This document shows, in pieces, positions 7,717-16,839 of a stretch of DNA of 64,000 bases (position 1 is its first letter; each line of letters begins with the position of its first letter). The notes beneath the pieces were generated by a model. The model was not told the origin of the DNA, searched no databases, and was given only the letters and a program-made list of their open reading frames with translations. Source of the stretch: an uncultured Spirochaetaceae bacterium (GTDB taxonomy: Bacteria; Spirochaetota; Spirochaetia; Sphaerochaetales; Sphaerochaetaceae); the NCBI GenBank assembly GCA_944389085.1, contig CALXLB010000059.1, forward strand, positions 1 to 64,000, read 5' to 3'. Position numbers and translations under genes: made by a program.

Positions 7717-9710
7717 TACTTAAGGGTAATGAGGAATGATGACACGAAGCTATTTGCCAGTGAATCATATCCAAGTCTTATCCTGAGAGGCAGCTTTGTA
7801 AGGCCCAGCATCGAAATTGCAACCTGGGCCTCAGCTCCAGTAGAGACAGAGACTGCAGCATCATGGAAAAGCACATCACAGTAAAGAGAGAGCTCCATAT
7901 CATCAAAAATGAGGAACTCGCTTGCTGTCGGTGTCTGCGGGAAATCATAGCCGGCACTGAAGCTGAGAATTGTATTATGGTAATTGGAAAGACGTGTATA
8001 TCCGCTTCCTGCTCCTAATGCAGTGCTGGAATATCCATCAGAAAGGAACAGAGGAACATCCCCCTTTCCATCAACAGCAACACGTGAGAATACTCCCAGA
8101 TCGGCAAACCACTCCGTTGCAACAGGAACTCTGAAACGAGTAGAGGCTGCTATCTCAAGATAATTATGCATATTCCAGAACGATGTATCATCGGATGTCA
8201 TGAGATAGCCCAGAGTTCCGTAGATGTCGAAATACCAGATTGAATATTCACCATCAAATGCAAGGGAAGCTGCCATTGCTGTATTGTTCTGAGCAAAGCC
8301 CGTATTGAGTTCAAGTGCTTCCTTCAGCCTCAGATCATACAAGCCCTCATCATGAAGGATAACCCAGTCAAAACCTTGTCTGAGATAGATATTGGGTACA
8401 TACCATGGTTCATGGCAAAGGGTAACAGACATATCGAGAGTGAGACGGAGCATATCAAGCGGATAATATCTGAAGAAACCACCCACTAATGGGTAAACAG
8501 CAGCAACGGCATGAGTAGTCAGATCAAAAGCAGCTCCAACTTCAGCCCCTGTCTCAATTCCTCCATTCCTGTACCCATAGCGAAGAGTCAGATCAGCTGT
8601 GTCATTGAGATACTTTCTGTATTCTTTTCCCTGATCGGATTCAAAAGCGAAAGTAAGGCTCTGCTCAGGCGAAGCGGCATCGACGCGGGAGAAATATTCG
8701 AGATCCTTCGTTGCCTCTACCAGCTTATCTCCAAGCATCATTCTTTTCGCAACCAGATTCTCATCCACACCGGAATGAAAAATGTCCTCCAGCTCTTCCT
8801 TATGGACTGCCGCACTCCTGTATCCGATTTCCTTCATCAGCAGGGCTTTGTCGAAATCCATGAAAGAGAAATTCTCTACCGCACAGCGTATCCAGATAAA
8901 ATCCTCATGTTCTTTCAGCGTCTCTGCCGCCTTCTGATTCTTTCCTACATCAAATGAAGTGTTGAGCACTGTAATTGCATTCTTGAGATTCACATCCGCA
9001 GCATTATAGAACGAGGTAGAGACGATTACAGTATCCGTATATTCATAAGCAGCCTCCAGAGGAAGCAATGATATCACACCACCATCAATAAGCAGATGTC
9101 CCTCATATTCCCTGGGAGGGAAGTAGAAAGGCAAAGCAAAGGAAGCGAGAAGAACATCTGTGAAATCCCCGCTTGTAATCCTCACCTCGCGCTTTGTCAC
9201 CAGATCATCGCAGACGACCATTACAGGAATATCAAGGTCCTCCAGTCTGGTATCAGGCCCGATAATCGTCTCTATCATCGTTTCAAATCCAGAAGGCAGG
9301 ATGATTCCACCTTCCAGCGGAAGGGTAAAGCTGAAAAGCGTTGAGAGCTCGGAAGACATCAGAAGTTCGACAATCTGATCCGGAGTCATTCCTGCCGCAT
9401 ATAGCATAGCAATAATAGACCCCATCGAATTGGAAATTATGAAATCCGGCACAATGCCATTCTCTTCCAGATACTCGAGCACCCCCAGATGGGAAAGAGC
9501 TCTTGCTGAACCTCCTGTAAGGACAAGGCCAACGGGATCCCTTTGTCCTTTTGTCTTCTCCAGAATCCTCTCTCTGAAAGCTTCATCACCATAAGTAACG
9601 GGGATATCGGAGACAATAATATCTGAACCAGCTTCCGGCATATCGGAAGCCACAACTGAAAATGTAAGGAGAACTGCGGCAAGAACAACCGTACAAAAGC
9701 GCCTGAGCAT
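7707..9710 (-). CDS. Patatin-like phospholipase with C-terminal outer-membrane barrel region
   Basis: 667 aa from the ATG before a signal peptide (LRRFCTVVLAAVLLTFSVVAS). The patatin fold spans about 40–250: oxyanion strand LVLTGGSARALSHLG, nucleophile elbow SNSMGS, and catalytic DGG in LLIDGGVIS. The second half (about 350–667) is rich in alternating aromatic beta strands, as in the surface-antigen/Omp85-like domain of PlpD-type type V secretion proteins. It is likely a secreted or surface lipase. The elbow reads S-N-S-M-G where the family consensus is G-x-S-x-G. Confidence 0.85.
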   Translation of the reverse strand: MLRRFCTVVLAAVLLTFSVVASDMPEAGSDIIVSDIPVTYGDEAFRERILEKTKGQRDPVGLVLTGGSARALSHLGVLEYLEENGIVPDFIISNSMGSIIAMLYAAGMTPDQIVELLMSSELSTLFSFTLPLEGGIILPSGFETMIETIIGPDTRLEDLDIPVMVVCDDLVTKREVRITSGDFTDVLLASFALPFYFPPREYEGHLLIDGGVISLLPLEAAYEYTDTVIVSTSFYNAADVNLKNAITVLNTSFDVGKNQKAAETLKEHEDFIWIRCAVENFSFMDFDKALLMKEIGYRSAAVHKEELEDIFHSGVDENLVAKRMMLGDKLVEATKDLEYFSRVDAASPEQSLTFAFESDQGKEYRKYLNDTADLTLRYGYRNGGIETGAEVGAAFDLTTHAVAAVYPLVGGFFRYYPLDMLRLTLDMSVTLCHEPWYVPNIYLRQGFDWVILHDEGLYDLRLKEALELNTGFAQNNTAMAASLAFDGEYSIWYFDIYGTLGYLMTSDDTSFWNMHNYLEIAASTRFRVPVATEWFADLGVFSRVAVDGKGDVPLFLSDGYSSTALGAGSGYTRLSNYHNTILSFSAGYDFPQTPTASEFLIFDDMELSLYCDVLFHDAAVSVSTGAEAQVAISMLGLTKLPLRIRLGYDSLANSFVSSFLITLKYHS

Positions 9711-9793
9711 AACTATACAATACTCTGAAGTTGATTTAAAACTCAATATTCTCTTGCGCTTGAATGCATTATTCTGCTAACATCCGAAAGAAC

Positions 9794-9875
9794 GCTGGTA
9801 TGGTGAAATTGGTAGACACAGCAGACTCAAAATCTGCCGGGTTCGCCCTTGCCAGTTCGAGTCTGGCTACCAGCA
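9794..9875 (+). tRNA. tRNA-Leu (CAA)
   Basis: 82-nt class II tRNA. Acceptor GCTGGTA pairs with TACCAGC with discriminator A. The anticodon loop CTCAAAA gives CAA, with a long variable arm and T loop TTCGAGT. No CCA is encoded. Confidence 0.95.
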
Positions 9876-9983
9876 TAGCAGATTTTTACCAAAGCCCAAG
9901 GGGAATAGTAAAAGCTTTCTATTTCTGTATTTTAGTTATAATTCGCTTTTTACTTTCCCCTCACACTCAGCTAGAGTCTGAGC

Positions 9984-10646
9984 ATGGTAACCTGGATTTC
10001 GAAGAACATTACATTGCCGCTTTCTGTCACAAAGGCCGAAGAAAGAGAGAATGCCATCTCTCATTTCATTGGTTTCCTGCTTGCTGCAGCAGGAGTATTG
10101 ATAACCTTTTTCTCCAGACCGGCTTCAGGGCATCCGTTGGCAAAAACAGGCATGATCATCTTTGCTTTCACCAACATGATTCTCTATGCCTCATCAGCAC
10201 TCTATCATTTTCTTAAACCCGGAAATGCAAAGAAACTGTTAAGAGTAATGGATCACTCAAGCATCTACATCCTCATTGCCGGTTCATACACACCAATCCT
10301 GCTTTATATAGGCTCTGATGTCACAAAGCGATATGCCATCGGTATGTGGATAACTGCAATTCTTGGTATTATCCTCACAATCCGATTCTGGGGAAAGTTC
10401 TATGCACTCCATATTGTCCTGTATGTAATCATGGGCTGGTCCGTACTCATCTTTTATAACAGCGTCTTCCCATTCATTCCCGATGGACTTTTCCCATATG
10501 TACTGAGCGGAGGACTGACTTACACAGCAGGGCTGTTCTTCTATGGGATGAAGAAAATCCCCCATCACCATCTTTTCTGGCATATATTCGTCCTTGCAGG
10601 AAGCCTTCTCTTTTTCATTGGTTATTGTCAGACACTGCTTGCCTGA
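9984..10646 (+). CDS. Hemolysin III / PAQR-family membrane protein
   Basis: 220 aa with seven hydrophobic helices. Family signatures are present: ERENAISHFIG near the N-terminus, SALYHF, MDHSSIYILIAGSYTP in the middle, and HHHLFWHIFVLAGS near the C-terminus, whose histidines are the presumed metal ligands. TrhA in E. coli affects membrane energetics; a haemolytic role is historical and not implied. A possible -10 TATAAT lies at 9937–9942. Confidence 0.9.
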   Translation: MVTWISKNITLPLSVTKAEERENAISHFIGFLLAAAGVLITFFSRPASGHPLAKTGMIIFAFTNMILYASSALYHFLKPGNAKKLLRVMDHSSIYILIAGSYTPILLYIGSDVTKRYAIGMWITAILGIILTIRFWGKFYALHIVLYVIMGWSVLIFYNSVFPFIPDGLFPYVLSGGLTYTAGLFFYGMKKIPHHHLFWHIFVLAGSLLFFIGYCQTLLA

Positions 10647-10673
10647 AGTGGCGATATGGAAGAGAATCATGCC

Positions 10674-11138
10674 ATGAAAACAAATGCCATGAGAATTCTG
10701 GAAAGTCTTTCAATCCCCTATACAGTGCACACATATGAGTGGGATGAAGAACACCTGGATGCCATCCATGCCGCAGCATCAGCCGGACTTGATACAGAAC
10801 GCGTCTATAAAACAATCGTAATGATGAACAGCAACAAAGAACTGTTCGTCTTCTGTCTTCCCGCAGAATTCTCCGTATCCCTTAAAAAAGCCAGAGCTGT
10901 GACAGGAAGCAAGGAACTGGACCTTCTGCCGCTTACAGAACTGCAGAAATATACTGGCTATATCCGAGGAGGCTGCTCTCCGCTTGGCATGAAAAAACAT
11001 TATCCGACATTCATATCAGAGCTAGCTGAGCTTGAAGAGACAATCTATGTCAGTGCAGGTCAGAGAGGAATGCAGCTGTCACTGAAACCAGACGATCTGA
11101 TAAAAGCGACCAATGGTTCCTACGAAGACTTCATCTGA
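10674..11138 (+). CDS. ybaK: Cys-tRNA(Pro)/Cys-tRNA(Cys) deacylase YbaK/EbsC
   Basis: 154 aa from the ATG beginning MKTNAMRILES, which aligns with the usual family N-terminus (T.A...L......Y..H.YE); an in-frame ATG at 10656 would add six residues. Landmarks are VYKTIVM, the GGCSPLGMKK loop, and the AGQRGMQL block near the end. The protein edits mischarged cysteinyl-tRNAs in trans. Its stop overlaps the convergent nitroreductase by 8 bp. Confidence 0.9.
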   Translation: MKTNAMRILESLSIPYTVHTYEWDEEHLDAIHAAASAGLDTERVYKTIVMMNSNKELFVFCLPAEFSVSLKKARAVTGSKELDLLPLTELQKYTGYIRGGCSPLGMKKHYPTFISELAELEETIYVSAGQRGMQLSLKPDDLIKATNGSYEDFI

Positions 11139-11652
11139 CAAAGAAGACTCGGCCATCCCTTCTCTCTGATGCCTCTTTTGGCAGATCCAAGGCATAACCG
11201 ATAATGCAGTGTCCAATACCGATATAGCTTCCAGAGATTCCCCAGGAGGCCAGCAAAGCCTTACCTTCCTCTGTCTCGAACTCCTCATATGCTCTGTTGA
11301 TCCAGCAGGAACCAAGCCCTAAAGCATGTGCAGCATTCATCATATTTCCCAGAGCAAGACTGCCATCCTGTACAGCATTTCTATTGCTCCTGTCCCCAAG
11401 AACAACTATAACAGTAGGAGCTCCATAGAAAGGATCGGAATCCGAATGCATGATAGCTGCATTCATTTGCCTGAGCTTCTCTATCTCTTCCTTTTTCTGG
11501 AGAACTACAAAAACAGAACTTTGTCTGTCCATTGCAGATGGTGCGTAAAGAGCAGCTTCCAGAATAGCCTCCAGATCATCATCCTTGATCTGCTGCCCGC
11601 TGAAAGCTCTGGAACTTCTTCTTTCCACGAGATTCTTGATAGCTTCTACCAT
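11131..11652 (-). CDS. Nitroreductase-family FMN oxidoreductase
   Basis: 173 aa from the ATG of MVEAIKNLVERRSSRAF; a longer reading would run through the tRNA-Pro gene and is not credible. The RRSSR.F N-terminal motif, the PSAMDRQSS flavin-binding stretch and LGLGSCWINR fit the short nitroreductase family. Natural substrate unknown. Confidence 0.87.
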   Translation of the reverse strand: MVEAIKNLVERRSSRAFSGQQIKDDDLEAILEAALYAPSAMDRQSSVFVVLQKKEEIEKLRQMNAAIMHSDSDPFYGAPTVIVVLGDRSNRNAVQDGSLALGNMMNAAHALGLGSCWINRAYEEFETEEGKALLASWGISGSYIGIGHCIIGYALDLPKEASERRDGRVFFVR

Positions 11653-11702
11653 ATCTGAATAATAACACACAAAAAAAAGAGAACCCACAGCGGATTCTCC
11701 TA

Positions 11703-11775
11703 TCGGGCAGAGAGGATTTGAACCTCCGACCCCTTGGTCCCGAACCAAGTGCGCTAGCCCCTGCGCTACTACCCG
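11703..11775 (-). tRNA. tRNA-Pro (CGG)
   Basis: Minus-strand cloverleaf of 73 nt. Acceptor CGGGTAG pairs with CTGCCCG, the anticodon loop TTCGGGA gives CGG, and the T loop is TTCAAAT. It sits between the nitroreductase and pseudouridine synthase genes. Confidence 0.93.
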
Positions 11776-11843
11776 GAAACACGGTGATTATAAACACTTG
11801 ATGCATCCTTGTCCACAGCAAGCGGAAATAATATCATTTCTTT

Positions 11844-13085
11844 ATGCTGAGTTTCCTTGAAACAGAAGAAGCAAGAGAGGAAGCGAAGAAGATGGCAGAT
11901 GAGATAATCAGCAGCGCCTCAATCGCTTTTCCTTCCTCTGAGAGCTTCCCATCATCGCTTATTTCACCATCAACGACTTTTGCAGTCCTGATCGCCTTGC
12001 CCCCATCCCAGAAGGAGAAGAAAATCCTCCGGGGTTTTTCAGGAACTCCTGGAGGAAATCTTCTGATTCCAGGATATGTTCCTCCCTGCTTCTCTGCATC
12101 AGAGTGGACGCGCACAGCATTGATAAATGATGAGAGAATCCACTTTCTTACAGATGAGATAATCAATGGGAAAACCGATGGCAAAGAAGAGAGAAAACGT
12201 CTTACAGCGGAAACAATGGCAAAACTCTCTGCCCTTTATAGCTTCTCCACATGGAACGGAGAGAGAATAAAGCTGCCAGAGAATGCACCATGGGGAACAG
12301 GCGATTGTGCTGGAGTGAGAGTAATCAATATGGCACTGCGCCGCGGATGGGAAATACTGTCGCTTGCAGAGTTCCGGATCAAAGAAGGCGGAAAGCTTGA
12401 ATTTCATGTACCATGCAAAGAACGATGCGGTCTTCTGCTTCCCCAGATGCTTGGTCTGGATTATCTCTATGCGGATGAGGATATAGCGGTGATTGATAAA
12501 AAAGAAGGCATGCTCTCTGTACCCGGACGAGGAGAAGAGAAAAAGGATTCCGCTGCATATCGTTTTCACACACTCTTTCCCCGGAGTCCAGCCGAATGCA
12601 CATGCCACCGTCTGGATATGGATACATCAGGCCTTCTTGTCCTGGCTTTCACAAAAGAGGCAAAGAGGACACTATCAATGGCATTCGAGAACCGTGAGGT
12701 GAAAAAAGAATACGAAGCACTGCTGGAAGGTGTCATTACAGAAGACGAAGGAATCATCGACATTCCGATCAGGCTGGACATAGAGAACAGGCCTTATCAG
12801 ATAAGGGATGATGAAAGAGGAAAGAAAGCTGTAACACTCTGGAAGAGGCTCGGAGTGGAAGTAATTGATGGAAGGAAATACACCCGTGTCAGATTCTATC
12901 CGCAAACAGGCAGGACACACCAGCTTAGAGTCCACTCTTCCCTGATAGGCCATCCGATCAAAGGAGACAGGCTCTATGGCACAAGACACGAAGGAGAGCG
13001 TCTGATGCTTCACGCTGCCCGGATTGAATTCACGCACCCGGTAAGCGGAAGAAAAGCCGTGTTCACTTCTCCTGCACCATTCTGA
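11844..13085 (+). CDS. RluA-family rRNA/tRNA pseudouridine synthase with N-terminal extension
   Basis: 413 aa. The catalytic half (about 210–413) has HRLDMDTSGLLVLA with the nucleophilic Asp, and GRTHQLRVH. The first 200 residues are not an S4 domain. They contain a PWGTGDCAGVRVINMA stretch and CFSASEW, as in the long 'Rlu family group 1' proteins. Target uridine unknown. It overlaps the convergent PHP gene by 23 bp. Confidence 0.85.
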   Translation: MLSFLETEEAREEAKKMADEIISSASIAFPSSESFPSSLISPSTTFAVLIALPPSQKEKKILRGFSGTPGGNLLIPGYVPPCFSASEWTRTALINDERIHFLTDEIINGKTDGKEERKRLTAETMAKLSALYSFSTWNGERIKLPENAPWGTGDCAGVRVINMALRRGWEILSLAEFRIKEGGKLEFHVPCKERCGLLLPQMLGLDYLYADEDIAVIDKKEGMLSVPGRGEEKKDSAAYRFHTLFPRSPAECTCHRLDMDTSGLLVLAFTKEAKRTLSMAFENREVKKEYEALLEGVITEDEGIIDIPIRLDIENRPYQIRDDERGKKAVTLWKRLGVEVIDGRKYTRVRFYPQTGRTHQLRVHSSLIGHPIKGDRLYGTRHEGERLMLHAARIEFTHPVSGRKAVFTSPAPF

Positions 13086-13830
13086 ATGACAGCGGATATA
13101 CCGAAGAAGGTTCCAGAAGTCTCACCCCAGTATCTTCTGCGAATGATTTCAGATAGAGAAACGGCCTGGCAAGATCTTTCACCTCGTGAGCGTCGGATGA
13201 GAGCAGGGCTGGAATACCTCTTGCTGCAGCTCTTTGCCAGAATTCCCGAGATGGATATCCACGGCCTTTCAGATAGCCATTGCCATTCATTTCCAGCGGC
13301 ATTGAGAAAGCAGAAGCCGCGTCGAGGATAATCTCAGAGGCACGTTCCGATGTTTTGTCAAATTCATGCGATGAAAGGAAGACATCAGGATGAGCACAGA
13401 AGGAAAACAGACGGGAAGAAATCGCTTCTGCAACCCTGTCGGCATAGCGGAGGATATCATCATCAGTGAGCTTCCTGCCGAAAACAGAAACCATCGTGCC
13501 ATCGGGACGGAAGATGAAATGAGTTGCCCCGATCAGATAATCAACACGATCTTTCAGCCTTTCTATGTAATCCCTCTTTGAGGGAAGATAATCAACCTCA
13601 TACCCAAGAATGACGGGAAAATCCCTCCGAAGCGAACGTACATCCTTTTCATAGACTTCCATCATACTGTACGGCATACGAGACCGTGACAGAAATGCAT
13701 CCGGGAAGGGGCAATGCTCTGAAAAACCCAGCAGGGAGAAATCATTGAGCTCTGCCTCATCCGCATACTCGGAAAGCTTACCGCTGCCATGGCCGCAATA
13801 GAATGAATGTGTATGAAGATTGTATTTCAT
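13063..13830 (-). CDS. PHP-domain phosphatase (histidinol-phosphatase-like)
   Basis: 255 aa. PHP metal ligands are recognisable in order: HTHSFYCGHG, FSEHCPFPD, GYEVDYLPS, GATHF, CAHPDVF and SSDAHEV. This resembles HisJ/HisK-type histidinol-phosphatase. No his genes lie nearby, so the substrate is uncertain. It shares a 4-bp overlap with the upstream coiled-coil gene. Confidence 0.85.
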   Translation of the reverse strand: MKYNLHTHSFYCGHGSGKLSEYADEAELNDFSLLGFSEHCPFPDAFLSRSRMPYSMMEVYEKDVRSLRRDFPVILGYEVDYLPSKRDYIERLKDRVDYLIGATHFIFRPDGTMVSVFGRKLTDDDILRYADRVAEAISSRLFSFCAHPDVFLSSHEFDKTSERASEIILDAASAFSMPLEMNGNGYLKGRGYPSREFWQRAAARGIPALLSSDAHEVKDLARPFLYLKSFAEDTGVRLLEPSSVYPLSFRMVQEK

Positions 13831-14858
13831 AATCCAAGCCTTTCAATCCTGACTTTCAGAGAATCAATTTCTTTCTTTATCTGGGCAATCTCCCTGTCTA
13901 TACGTTCCTTCTCCTTCTCCAGGACAAGAATCTTCCCCTCCTCGCTTTCTATCAAAGCCCTGTAATCATCTGCTCTGGCTTCACGTTCTATTCTCTCTTT
14001 TTCCTTGCTGAGAGCTTCCTGCTCGCGGCTGATATCAAGCAATTGCTCGAGAATATCAAGAAGAGATGCCGGCGTATCCTTATCTATCCAGCTATGCCCT
14101 TTATCAAAAAGATAGCTGCCATAGCTGACAAAAGCATCCTCCTCTGTCTTCTTCAGGCTCCGTATCCTATCAGCATGAAAAGAAATTGAACGCTCAGCCG
14201 CCTTTCCTCTTTCCCTCTCGCTCTGAAGCTTTTCAAGTAAAGCCTTCTTTTCCTCCTCATGCCCGCTTTTCTCCGCATGAGCATCCTTGAGAGATGAAAG
14301 AAGAGCTACCGAATTCTCTCCCGCAAGAGGAGCAGGAGAATCGAGGGCTATAAGTGCATATGACACAAACCGTGATTCCTCTCCCATCTTTCTCATCTTA
14401 GCCTTTCCAGATCCCAGCAGGCGCTGAAAGAAAGGAGCATCTTCCGCTGTCTCAAGTTTTCTATCCTCTTCGATATCATCATAGACGATACGGTAGGTTT
14501 CTTTATCTAGAAGGGAGAAAGAGCATTGTTCATAGATCATCGCCCCAAGTCTGATAGATAAACTACGGATCTTATCTGTATCATTCTTCAGATTCTCCAT
14601 GATTTTGCCAAGCTTTTCTTCATCGCAACGCCAAAGTGAAAGCATTTTTTCAGCCTCTTCCGCTTCCTTCTCAGCTTCAGCAACACCCGTAGATGCAGCA
14701 AGTGCCTCCTCCAGCAATTTCCCGCCAAGGGGGATGGAAAGCACAGCATGATCTCTGGCCGCTTCAAGTCCAAGTTTCAGCTCTAAACAGCGCTTGCTCT
14801 CCTGCAGTGCCTCCTCGCGTTCGGCAATATCATTCAAAAGCTCTTCTGCACCATTCAT
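13827..14858 (-). CDS. Coiled-coil protein of unknown function
   Basis: 343 aa with no signal peptide or membrane segment. Long charged heptad-rich stretches lie at about 1–110 and 200–343, with a more globular part (about 110–180) between. No enzyme motif is seen. It overlaps the downstream PHP-domain gene by 4 bp, so the two are probably translated together. Confidence 0.65.
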   Translation of the reverse strand: MNGAEELLNDIAEREEALQESKRCLELKLGLEAARDHAVLSIPLGGKLLEEALAASTGVAEAEKEAEEAEKMLSLWRCDEEKLGKIMENLKNDTDKIRSLSIRLGAMIYEQCSFSLLDKETYRIVYDDIEEDRKLETAEDAPFFQRLLGSGKAKMRKMGEESRFVSYALIALDSPAPLAGENSVALLSSLKDAHAEKSGHEEEKKALLEKLQSERERGKAAERSISFHADRIRSLKKTEEDAFVSYGSYLFDKGHSWIDKDTPASLLDILEQLLDISREQEALSKEKERIEREARADDYRALIESEEGKILVLEKEKERIDREIAQIKKEIDSLKVRIERLGL

Positions 14859-15015
14859 ATTCCCAGTTTAACAGTTTCCTCTTGGTTGACAAAGAGAGTT
14901 GCAGAATCTATCCTTTCCCTGACTATGTCAGTCCGCTTGTTAATATCGGAAACTGCATGGATGTGCCCAGACGGGCATATTTTCACGCCTTGTATCAGGC
15001 AATTTGGAGCAGATA

Positions 15016-15555
15016 ATGGAAGAAAAAACCAGCACCCCGCTTTCCGGGGATGCAATGGAAAGGAAGATTGATGAACTTCTCCAGGCAGTGAGAAGCGCAA
15101 ATCCGGCAGAGCTCGAGAACATCAAGAGTCTCATCAGAAAAAAAGTAAGATTCTTCGACAGAATGTCTCTGGCTGCCATGCTGCTGAAAACTGCAACAGA
15201 AGGAAAGAAGAGAGACGAGAGACAGGAAAGAAAGCCACGTCCTGAGAAAAAGCCTTCACAGGCCGTATCATCAGAGAAGGAAGAGCAGAAAGAGAAGCCC
15301 GAGAAAGTTTTCCCGGAAGGTGCAAGAACACTCTACCTCAACATCGGCAAGATGAAGCATCTCTATGCAAAAGATCTCTCAAAGCTCCTGCAGACTGAGC
15401 TGGGCATTACACGTGACGACATCTATCAGATCCGTGTACATGACAAATATTCATTCGTTACAATGAGCGAAGAGAACTGCCAGAAAGCCATCGACAAGCT
15501 GAACAATCAGTCAATCAATGGCAGGAATGCAAAAGTCACATACTCAGAGAAATGA
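15016..15555 (+). CDS. Protein with a stand-alone DbpA-type RNA-binding domain
   Basis: 179 aa from an ATG preceded by GGAG at 7 nt. N-terminal helices (about 1–60) are followed by a low-complexity Lys/Glu/Pro linker (about 60–100). The C-terminal 75 residues (from ARTLYLNIGKMKHLYAKDL) resemble the RNA-binding domain at the end of DbpA/CsdA helicases, including the helicase at 2330, but no helicase core is attached. It probably binds rRNA or mRNA. It is translationally coupled to the next gene (4-bp overlap). Confidence 0.7.
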   Translation: MEEKTSTPLSGDAMERKIDELLQAVRSANPAELENIKSLIRKKVRFFDRMSLAAMLLKTATEGKKRDERQERKPRPEKKPSQAVSSEKEEQKEKPEKVFPEGARTLYLNIGKMKHLYAKDLSKLLQTELGITRDDIYQIRVHDKYSFVTMSEENCQKAIDKLNNQSINGRNAKVTYSEK

Positions 15556-16196
15556 GAATACAGCCTTTTGTTCTAGGCCCATATGGCACATCGTGTTATA
15601 CAGTCTATGGCTATAATGGAAATGAGTGCGTTTTCATCGATGCACCATTTCCATTCTCAAAAGCCCTGTCTTTTGCCAGATCAGAAGGCCTCTCCCCTAA
15701 AGCTGTTTATCTTACACATGGCCATTTCGATCATATTTTTGGCTTAGGAGAAATACGGAAAGCTTTCCCTGAAATCCCGATTTATGCAGGAAAAGAAGAT
15801 CTGATATTCTTTGAAAACGGTTACGAGAAGACATTGGAACTTCTCTCTTCCTTCGATCCGCTCTTTCTTTCACGCTACGCCGAGCCTGTAATAAAGGAAA
15901 TGCCAGAGGACGTGAAAGCATATGGGCTTGAAGCCTCCCCGTTTACTGTAATTCCCACACCCGGACACACCCCAGGCTCAGTCTCCCTTTATTCTGAAGC
16001 TGAAAGCATATTATTCTCGGGAGACACCCTCTTCGCAGGAAGCGTTGGCAGAACCGATTTATCAGGGGACAGTGCAGCTTTGCTGCAATCCCTAAAAAAA
16101 CTGAAGGCTCTTCCGGAGAATACGGCTGTCTTCCCCGGACATGGAATGATAACAAAAATAGGGACGGAGAAAACCTCCAATCCCTATATGCGTTAG
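15552..16196 (+). CDS. Metallo-beta-lactamase-fold hydrolase (glyoxalase II-like)
   Basis: 214 aa. Zinc ligands are visible as THGHFDH (HxHxDH), PTPGHTPGSV, SGDTLFAGSVGRTD and PGHG. Size and motifs match the short YcbL/glyoxalase II-like group. Substrate not deducible. The stop overlaps the convergent DksA-like gene by 4 bp. Confidence 0.88.
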   Translation: MRIQPFVLGPYGTSCYTVYGYNGNECVFIDAPFPFSKALSFARSEGLSPKAVYLTHGHFDHIFGLGEIRKAFPEIPIYAGKEDLIFFENGYEKTLELLSSFDPLFLSRYAEPVIKEMPEDVKAYGLEASPFTVIPTPGHTPGSVSLYSEAESILFSGDTLFAGSVGRTDLSGDSAALLQSLKKLKALPENTAVFPGHGMITKIGTEKTSNPYMR

Positions 16197-16549
16197 AATC
16201 CGTTTCTCTCGTTCTGAGACTTGCAGTCCACACAGAGGACAGACTCAGGAATCGCCCTCAGCCTTCCCTCTGGAATTTTCTTGCCGCACTGCAAGCAATA
16301 GCCATATTTCCCGTCATTGATTCTCTTGAGTGCATTTTCAATAGCTTTGAGCTTCTTTGCATCCATTGCGTTCAAAGCTTCCATCTTGCGATACACACCT
16401 TCATCAGAAGCCAAGTCTGACGAATCACCACGGCCGGATGAAGCCTGGGCTTCATTACGGAAATCATCCCCCTCTGAATTCAGCTTCCTCATCAGCTCAT
16501 CACGGGCTGCAAGAAGCTTTTCCTGCATTTCTCTGGTGAAATCATCCAT
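16193..16549 (-). CDS. DksA/TraR-type C4 zinc-finger protein
   Basis: 118 aa: an N-terminal coiled coil (about 1–75) ending in the family's DSSDLASDE-type turn, then a four-cysteine finger (CLQCGKKIP ... CVDC). It is shorter than E. coli DksA and of the kind common in spirochaetes. It is expected to bind the RNA polymerase secondary channel. GAGGGG lies 8 nt before the ATG. Confidence 0.87.
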   Translation of the reverse strand: MDDFTREMQEKLLAARDELMRKLNSEGDDFRNEAQASSGRGDSSDLASDEGVYRKMEALNAMDAKKLKAIENALKRINDGKYGYCLQCGKKIPEGRLRAIPESVLCVDCKSQNERNGF

Positions 16550-16641
16550 TTCAACACCCCTCTCTTTCTAGTAGAGTCGCCCTTAATCTGCACAAAGTAC
16601 AGTACGAAGTCAATAGAGAAATGCATAATTCATGTGTAGAT

Positions 16642-16839
16642 TTATTTTTCAAGCGTATCCAGAAAACGTTTTGAGAAACGGAGAGTCATTGCAGTGACGA
16701 ACAGATAAACAAGAAAAACAACAACTTTAACCCAAACAGGCCCTGAATATACAAGACTCAACAGCAAGAAGCCAACAGTCATGCCGCTGATAAGCATGAC
16801 TATTGAAACTATGAATCCGGTCCGCCCTTTCCTAGCCAT
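16642..16839 (-). CDS. Small two-helix membrane protein
   Basis: 65 aa with two predicted transmembrane helices (about 9–31 and 36–52) and basic ends. It overlaps the upstream thrH by 8 bp, which supports it being a real gene. Function unknown. Confidence 0.6.
   Translation of the reverse strand: MARKGRTGFIVSIVMLISGMTVGFLLLSLVYSGPVWVKVVVFLVYLFVTAMTLRFSKRFLDTLEK

Noticed and set aside
9899-9961. Imperfect 17-bp inverted repeat (AGGGGAA...GC / GC...TTCCCCT) after tRNA-Leu
   Set aside because: The loop is 29 nt and holds a -10-like box, with no T-run after the stem. It could be a chance repeat or a weak regulatory site and is too uncertain to annotate.
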